This document shows positions 59,172 to 64,000 of a stretch of DNA of 64,000 bases, piece after piece. The stretch spans positions 1,234,695 through 1,298,694 of the forward strand of contig NC_009051.1 in NCBI RefSeq assembly GCF_000015825.1. Direction: 5' to 3'. The notes beneath the pieces are model-generated. The model worked only from the letters and a program-made list of their open reading frames with translations, was not told the DNA's origin and did no database searches. Source of the stretch: Methanoculleus marisnigri JR1. GTDB taxonomy: Archaea; Halobacteriota; Methanomicrobia; Methanomicrobiales; Methanoculleaceae. Position numbers and translations under genes: made by a program. How positions within the stretch are numbered: the first letter of the stretch is position 1; every line of letters begins with the position of its first letter.

Positions 59172-62100
59172 ATGGATTTCTTCGGTAATATTCTGGGTCA
59201 GGGGAAGAACGCAAACCCCTCGATACAGCAGGGGACCTCTCAGTTCGAGGCCGGAAACTACGGCGAGGCGGTGAAGAGTTTCGAGAAAGCGCTCAAGATC
59301 GAGCCTGAAAATGGCTTTTCCCGGCTGTATATGGGGCGGGCGCTTGCCTGTCTCGGCAGGGACGGCGAAGCCGCGGAGTGGCTGAAGAAAGCCCTCGAGT
59401 CGGCTCCCGGCGATGCCGGGACGCTGCGGGTGCTGGGACATGTCCTCGCCAGAACCGGTGAGTACAAGGAGGCGGCCGGGTGTTTCGCCCGGATCGTCGA
59501 AGAGAAACCCATGGACGCGAACGCCTCCTACTGGCACGGGGAGATGCTTGAACGGCTCGGCCGGTATGCCGACGCGGCGTCGGCCTATGCACGGGCGCTG
59601 GCAGGAGACCCGGAGAATACCGTCCTGCGGGAGAGGTGCGGGAGGATGTTCGAGCGGATCGGCGACTTCCGGGAAGCGGCGGCATGCTTTGAGAAGATCC
59701 TCAGGACAAATCCCGGCAGCACCGATCTGCTCTCTCGAATCGGGGCCGCATACCTCAACCAGGGCGATTACTCGAAAGCCGTCGGTCTCTTCGACCGGGT
59801 GCTCGATACAGAGCCGCAGAACATCGACGCGCTTTACGGAAAAGCCCGGGCGCTCGAGCACCTCGGCCTGTTCCAGGAAGCTGCCGACTGCGGCGCCGGG
59901 ATCGTTGCCCTCGAACCCGAGAACATCCCTGCCTGGTATCACCGCGGCTCAATGCTTCTCCGCGCAGGAAAGCACGAAGACGCACTGGAGTGCTTCGAGA
60001 AGGTCGCTCTCGCCGACCCGGATCACGTCCCGGTTCGCTACGCCATGGGAATGGTCTACGACGCCCTCGGCCGCTACGAGCGGGCGGTCAAGAGTTTCGA
60101 CCGGATCCTGAAGCACGACCAGGGTCAGGTCCAGATATGGTACGCACGCGGCATGGCGCTCTTCCGGTTCGGCCAGTACGCCGAGGCAATCCGGTCGTTC
60201 GACCGCGTGCTCGAGAGCCGGGCGACGACCGGGATGAAGTGGATCGGAGACGGCACCGACCTTGCGCTCTTCGAGCGGGACGAAGGGGGAGCCCCCCGGA
60301 GACAGAAGCCGCTGAAGTTCGATGCGTTGAACGAGCTCGTTCACAACTGCCGGGGAACTGCGCTCCTCCACCTCGGGCGGTATGCCGAGGCGCAGAAGGA
60401 GTTCGAGCATGTCCTTGATGCCGATCCCGGGAACGTCTCCGTCCTGCAGCGGAGCGGCACCGCGCTCCTCCATCTCGGCAGATACGAGGAGGCCGCACGC
60501 TGCCTGGATGCGGTCCTTGAGAAAGAGCCGCATAACGCCGTCGCCGGGTCGATGAAAGCGGACGCGCTCATGAACCTCGGCAGGCACGACGATGCGCTGG
60601 CGTGCCTTGATTCGGTGCAGGGAGCCGGCGGCGCCGAACCCCATCTTCTTTACCGGAAGGGAGCCGCCCTCCTGCACATCGGACGATATACGGAGGCGGT
60701 AGAGGCGTTCGAAGCCCTCCTCAACGTCAATCCCGCCGATGCAGCAGCGGAGAACAGCAGGGGAGAAGCGCTCGTGCACCTCGGACGGTACGAGGAGGCG
60801 CTCGCCTGCTATGACCGGGCGCTCTCGGCCGTCCCGGCCGACCGTGCCGCTCTGCTCGGCCGGAGCACGGCGCTCGAACGCCTCGGGCGGTATGAAGAGG
60901 CGCTCGAATCCATCGACCGGTTGACACAGGCCGGTCCCGGGGACACCGGGACGCTTCTTCGGAAGGCATGGATCCTCGAAGCTCTCGGCCGCTATGATGC
61001 AGCCGTCGAGTGTTACGAGGCCCTCCTTGCAGCCGATCCGAAAACCGGATACCCGGTGAATCTCGGGTTTGTTCTCGCCATGCTCGGGCGGTACGAGGAG
61101 GCCGCCGGACGGTTCGAGGAAGCCACGCGTGCCGACCCGGACAACTTCTTTGCGTGGTTCAACCGGGGCCGGGCGCTGGAGAGGATGGGGCAGTACGCGG
61201 ATGCGGCCGGGTGCTACGCAAAAGTGGCCGAAGGCCGACCGGAGGACACCGGCGCCTGCTTTGCGCTCGCCGTCACCTTCGCACGGCTCGGCAGACATCA
61301 GAAGGCGATCGAGTGCTGCGACCGGGTGCTCGCCGCCGACGCCTCGAACGCCGCGGTTGCAAGGATCCGGGCGGATATGCTGGAAGCCGTCGGCAAGCAC
61401 GAAGAGGCGGCGGAAGCATACGAGCAGTACCTGAAGAACTCTCCCGACGACCGCGACGCCAGGATGGCGTTCGGTATGGCGCTCGAGCGGGACGGGAAGT
61501 TCGGCGACGCGATAAAGCAGTATGCGCTGGTGCTCGAGGGCGACGAACGCGACACCGAAGCGTGGTACACCCTCGAGAGCGCGCTCGTGCACATGGGACG
61601 ATACGAAGAGGCGCTCGAGTGTTCCGACAGCATCGTCGAGGCGAGCCCGGAGAGCTGGGCCGCCTGGCAGCGGCGCGGAGAGATCTTCATGTGGCTTGGC
61701 CGCTACGCCGACGCGGTGGAGTGCTTCGAGAAGGTGATCAAGGCCGATCCCGCCGACGTTCTCACCCTCAGAAGACTCGGCGAGGCCCACGAAAAGGCCG
61801 GCAGGTACGAGGATGCCCTCGCCGCCTACACGCAGGTGCTCGACCGGGAACCGACCAGCATCGAGACCCTCCATGCCCGCTCGTCGGCCCTCATCCATCT
61901 CGGGCGATACAATGAGGCGGTCAAGTCGATCGACAAGATCATCGTTCTCCAGGACGAGAACCCCGCAGCGCTCTTCATGCGGGGGACGGTGCTCGAGAAG
62001 GCGGGCAGGCACGACGACGCTCTCGCAAGCTACGAGAAAGCGCTCTCGATCGACCCGAAGAACGCGGCCGTCTGGAACGCGGCGGGGAGGCTCAAGGATG

Positions 62101-62381
62101 CGCTGGGACGGCACGAAGACGCCGTCAAAGCGTTCGACAAGGCCATCGATCTGGACGGGGGAGACATTCATGCCTGGCTCGCGAAGGGACTCGCTCTCGG
62201 CCACCTGGGTAAACCCGACCGGGCGACGACCTGCTTTGAGAAGGTCCTGGAGGGTGACCCCCGCCACGCCCGGGCATGGTACCTGAAAGGGAGAGCGCTC
62301 GATAAGCAGGGCAGATTTGCCGAAGCGGTGGAGTGCTTCAAAGAGGCGCTCGAGAACGGGGACGGAGGCGAAGAAGAATGA
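59172..62381 (+). CDS. Large TPR-repeat protein (1069 aa)
   Basis: This is a cytoplasmic protein built almost entirely of tetratricopeptide repeats of 34 residues, about 29-30 units. They follow patterns such as A..CFEKVL..DP.....W...G.AL..LGRY.EA. The start MDFFGNILGQGKNANPSIQQ has no signal peptide. The array is broken once, at about residues 345-385 (DLALFERDEGGAPRRQKPLKFDALNELVHNC), where a charged insert replaces part of a repeat. TPR solenoids act as protein-protein scaffolds and no enzymatic domain is present. Its stop overlaps the start of the FKBP lipoprotein gene (ATGA), so the two are translationally coupled and may act together in protein folding or assembly. Confidence 0.85.
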   Translation: MDFFGNILGQGKNANPSIQQGTSQFEAGNYGEAVKSFEKALKIEPENGFSRLYMGRALACLGRDGEAAEWLKKALESAPGDAGTLRVLGHVLARTGEYKEAAGCFARIVEEKPMDANASYWHGEMLERLGRYADAASAYARALAGDPENTVLRERCGRMFERIGDFREAAACFEKILRTNPGSTDLLSRIGAAYLNQGDYSKAVGLFDRVLDTEPQNIDALYGKARALEHLGLFQEAADCGAGIVALEPENIPAWYHRGSMLLRAGKHEDALECFEKVALADPDHVPVRYAMGMVYDALGRYERAVKSFDRILKHDQGQVQIWYARGMALFRFGQYAEAIRSFDRVLESRATTGMKWIGDGTDLALFERDEGGAPRRQKPLKFDALNELVHNCRGTALLHLGRYAEAQKEFEHVLDADPGNVSVLQRSGTALLHLGRYEEAARCLDAVLEKEPHNAVAGSMKADALMNLGRHDDALACLDSVQGAGGAEPHLLYRKGAALLHIGRYTEAVEAFEALLNVNPADAAAENSRGEALVHLGRYEEALACYDRALSAVPADRAALLGRSTALERLGRYEEALESIDRLTQAGPGDTGTLLRKAWILEALGRYDAAVECYEALLAADPKTGYPVNLGFVLAMLGRYEEAAGRFEEATRADPDNFFAWFNRGRALERMGQYADAAGCYAKVAEGRPEDTGACFALAVTFARLGRHQKAIECCDRVLAADASNAAVARIRADMLEAVGKHEEAAEAYEQYLKNSPDDRDARMAFGMALERDGKFGDAIKQYALVLEGDERDTEAWYTLESALVHMGRYEEALECSDSIVEASPESWAAWQRRGEIFMWLGRYADAVECFEKVIKADPADVLTLRRLGEAHEKAGRYEDALAAYTQVLDREPTSIETLHARSSALIHLGRYNEAVKSIDKIIVLQDENPAALFMRGTVLEKAGRHDDALASYEKALSIDPKNAAVWNAAGRLKDALGRHEDAVKAFDKAIDLDGGDIHAWLAKGLALGHLGKPDRATTCFEKVLEGDPRHARAWYLKGRALDKQGRFAEAVECFKEALENGDGGEEE

Positions 62382-62881
62382 GGGGGAGACATGCGTGCGG
62401 CATCCTGCTGCTGATCGCGTGCGTCCTGGCCCTCTGTTCGGGCTGCATCGCGGGCGAAGAGGTGCGGGTGAAGTCCGGAGACACGGTGCTGGTCCACTAC
62501 ACCGGCACCCTCGAGAACGGAACGGTCTTCGACAGTTCCGCCGGGCGCGAACCACTCCGGTTTACCGTCGGGACCGGCAAAGTGATCCCGGGGTTCGATG
62601 AGGGTGTCGTCGGGATGCAGGTCGGGGAGGAAAAAACTCTTCATATTCCGGCCGACCGGGCATACGGACCATACCGCGAGGATCTCGTCTTCAACACGAC
62701 CGAGACTGCCGGTACGGAGAACCTGACGGTCGGCGATCAGGTCGGATTACCCCTGCAGAACGGACAGGTGCTGCCCGCAAAGGTCGTCGCCGTATCGGCC
62801 GATGCAGTCACCGTCGATGCGAACCACCATCTCGCGGGCGAGGATCTTACGTTCAATGTCAGTCTGGTTGAGATTGTGTAG
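62378..62881 (+). CDS. FKBP-type peptidyl-prolyl isomerase lipoprotein
   Basis: This is a 167-aa exported PPIase. The N-terminus ILLLIACVLALCSGCIAG is a lipoprotein signal with lipobox (CSGC). The FKBP domain follows: GDTVLVHYTGTLENGTVFDSSAGREPLRFTVGTGKVIPGFDEGVVGMQVGEEKTLHIPADRAYG. An insert-in-flap part of the archaeal long type follows (VGDQVGLPLQNGQVLPAKVVAVSADAVTVDANHHLAGEDLTFNVSLVEI). It would catalyse proline isomerisation of proteins on the outer face of the cell membrane. Confidence 0.92.
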   Translation: MRGRHACGILLLIACVLALCSGCIAGEEVRVKSGDTVLVHYTGTLENGTVFDSSAGREPLRFTVGTGKVIPGFDEGVVGMQVGEEKTLHIPADRAYGPYREDLVFNTTETAGTENLTVGDQVGLPLQNGQVLPAKVVAVSADAVTVDANHHLAGEDLTFNVSLVEIV

Positions 62882-62937
62882 GGATTGCTCAACACTTTTT
62901 TGGAACTCCCTCTAGAGGATCGTCAATCATATTCTAA

Positions 62938-63162
62938 GCACGGATTTCCATCGGCTATCGCCACGCACTGCCCCCGCCCCTCAGGGGGCGGGGGAGGAGC
63001 GCGAAGCGCGGGTGGGGTGGGGGTCGCAGGCATAGTCTTACGGGGTAGAGACAGGGGAGGGGGGGCCCCTCCCCACCTGACGGTGGTCGAACTCCGTTCC
63101 TGCGGAACGTCGTCCTCCCCGTCAGCCCCACCCCCAGGGCGATACTCCCACTGAAGCCGTGC
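62938..63162. repeat. Dispersed palindromic mosaic element, copy 6
   Basis: Type A-like ends are on both sides: GCACGGATTTCCATCGGCTA then TCGCCA at the left, and on the minus strand GCACGGCTTCAGTGGGAGTA then TCGC at the right. Inside are CTGCCCCCGCCCC paired with GGGGCGGGGG, GCGCGAAGCGCG, GGTAGAGACAGGGGAGGGGG, CACCTGACGGTGGTCGA, GTTCCTGCGGAAC and CGTCCTCCCCGTCAGCCCCA. It lies between the convergent FKBP and CBS-domain genes; the remaining parts of this gap (62,882-62,937 and 63,163-63,391) show no gene. Confidence 0.75.
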
Positions 63163-63391
63163 TTTGTGTAGTCACAAGAAATCGGCAGACTTGAAGGGCA
63201 GCAGCGCAAGCACTGGAGATGTGAGTTACGGCGGATATTACCAGAATTCGAGCACCGCCAGGTCGAGTCGATGTTCCGGGCAGAAACAGAGTATGAGACA
63301 CCATCAGGCCTCGCATCGTACAATCCCCAAAACCCATCTCCGCGATGCAACCGACGACGCTTTCCGGAGAGAATTTCAGCGAGGCCAATAG

Positions 63392-64000
63392 TCACCCATT
63401 CTTCTCCTTCCCGGCCCCCGCCGGCGTGACGAGCACCTTATCGACCCGGTGGCCGTCCATATCGAGCACCTCGAACCGGAATCCGTTCCAGGCGAACCGG
63501 TCGCCGGCCTCCGGCGTCCGTTCGAGATACATCATCACGAACCCGCCGAGCGTCTGGTAGTAGCCGCGCCCCTCTCCGGGCAGGGTAGCCGCCACATCGA
63601 GGAGGTCGTGGAACTCGTCGACCGGGAGCATCCCGTCGAGGAGCCACGACCCGTCCGGACGAAGGACCGCCGGACCCTCTGGCGGGTGCTCGGGCGACGG
63701 GATGCCGCCGACGATCGACTCCATGATATCGTGGATGGTAACCAGCCCCTGGATACTCCCGTACTCGTCGGTGACGAGGGCGATCCGCGCCCCGGAAGTC
63801 TTGAACTCGTCGAGAACCGAGAGTGCCGGGACGCTCTCGGGCACGAAGAAGGCGGGATCGATGGCATTCGACAGGTCAGGGGATTCGCCCGCGATCATCC
63901 GCGCCCAGAGGCTGCGGACCGAGACGGTGCCGAGCAGGTTGTCGAGATGGTCGCGGTAGACCGGGAAATAGACATGCCCGGAATCCACCATCTTTTGCCA
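63392..64000 (-). CDS. CBS-pair / CorC_HlyC domain protein (CNNM/TlyC type), truncated by window
   Basis: Only the C-terminal 203 codons are inside the window. A CBS pair is followed by a linker and a CorC_HlyC transporter-associated domain. The CBS pair includes GHVYFPVYRDHLDNLLGTVSVRSLWARM and FFVPESVPALSVLDEFKTSGARIALVTDEYGSIQGLVTIHDIMESIVGGI. The last domain reads DGSWLLDGMLPVDEFHDLLDVAATLPGEGRGYYQTLGGFVMMYLERTPEAGDRFAWNGFRFEVLDMDGHRVDKVLV. Full-length members have an N-terminal DUF21 membrane domain and are implicated in Mg2+/Co2+ or Na+ transport. The N-terminal part lies beyond position 64,000. Confidence 0.87.
   Translation of the reverse strand, partial: WQKMVDSGHVYFPVYRDHLDNLLGTVSVRSLWARMIAGESPDLSNAIDPAFFVPESVPALSVLDEFKTSGARIALVTDEYGSIQGLVTIHDIMESIVGGIPSPEHPPEGPAVLRPDGSWLLDGMLPVDEFHDLLDVAATLPGEGRGYYQTLGGFVMMYLERTPEAGDRFAWNGFRFEVLDMDGHRVDKVLVTPAGAGKEKNG

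Noticed and set aside
5871-63162. Repeat elements considered as insertion sequences
   Set aside because: No copy contains a transposase frame, the longest is under 0.5 kb, and I could not see consistent target-site duplications. They may be non-autonomous, but that is unproven.

Overview
The window looks like a chromosomal segment of a GC-rich methanogenic archaeon of the Methanomicrobiales, most like Methanoculleus. That assignment is inference from gene content: aIF-1A, archaeosine synthesis (tgtA/arcS), type II 3-dehydroquinate synthase, PAN ATPases, archaeal RNase P RNA, DUF2121, an MBF1 homologue and a PGF-CTERM surface protein. Archaeal TATA boxes about 25 nt upstream of starts are common, and several genes look leaderless. 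No tRNA, rRNA, CRISPR array or intact transposase was found.

Layout. 0-3.3 kb: aIF-1A (apparent CTG start), DUF2121, a HAMP/roadblock pair and a KGG-repeat protein. 3.3-14.6 kb: a minus-strand glycogen block (glgP alone; then GH57 amylase, GT4 synthase, glgB, DUF3536 GH57 enzyme, malQ). 14.9-16.6 kb: an AT-rich foreign patch with a broken XRE regulator and a DUF1016 nuclease. 16.6-19.2 kb: a bacterial-type amino-acid decarboxylase and a collapsed MFS pseudogene. 19.6-28.7 kb: an accessory region of exported or membrane proteins (PPC-like protein, S8 protease, lipoprotein, CcdA-like protein with an in-frame stop, transglutaminase fragment, PGF-CTERM protein) and a membrane-anchored winged-helix regulator. 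Several of its genes share one promoter and 5' leader. 28.9-38.9 kb: gltA/sudB oxidoreductase, small membrane and YbjQ proteins, arcS-tgtA-AMMECR1, an archaellin-like protein, RNase P RNA, an XRE-CBS regulator and tpiA. 39.9-52.4 kb: a U32 protein, proC and aroD, then an eight-gene, translationally coupled aromatic amino-acid operon from the two aroA'-type aldolases to aroC. 52.7-64 kb: mbf1, two PAN ATPases, a phosphomevalonate dehydratase small subunit, a DnaJ-like protein, a double rubredoxin, a 1069-residue TPR protein coupled to an FKBP lipoprotein, and a truncated CorC/CNNM-type protein.

The two most unusual signals are these. (1) A family of six GC-rich, palindrome-ended mosaic repeats sits in intergenic gaps near 5.9, 32.1, 39.2, 44.25, 55.9 and 63.05 kb. 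(2) A conserved leader module near 22.0, 24.95 and 26.7 kb has a shared promoter motif. Two copies carry an identical 20-codon leader ORF with a CxxC motif, and every copy has a hairpin that pairs with the Shine-Dalgarno sequence of the exported or membrane protein downstream.
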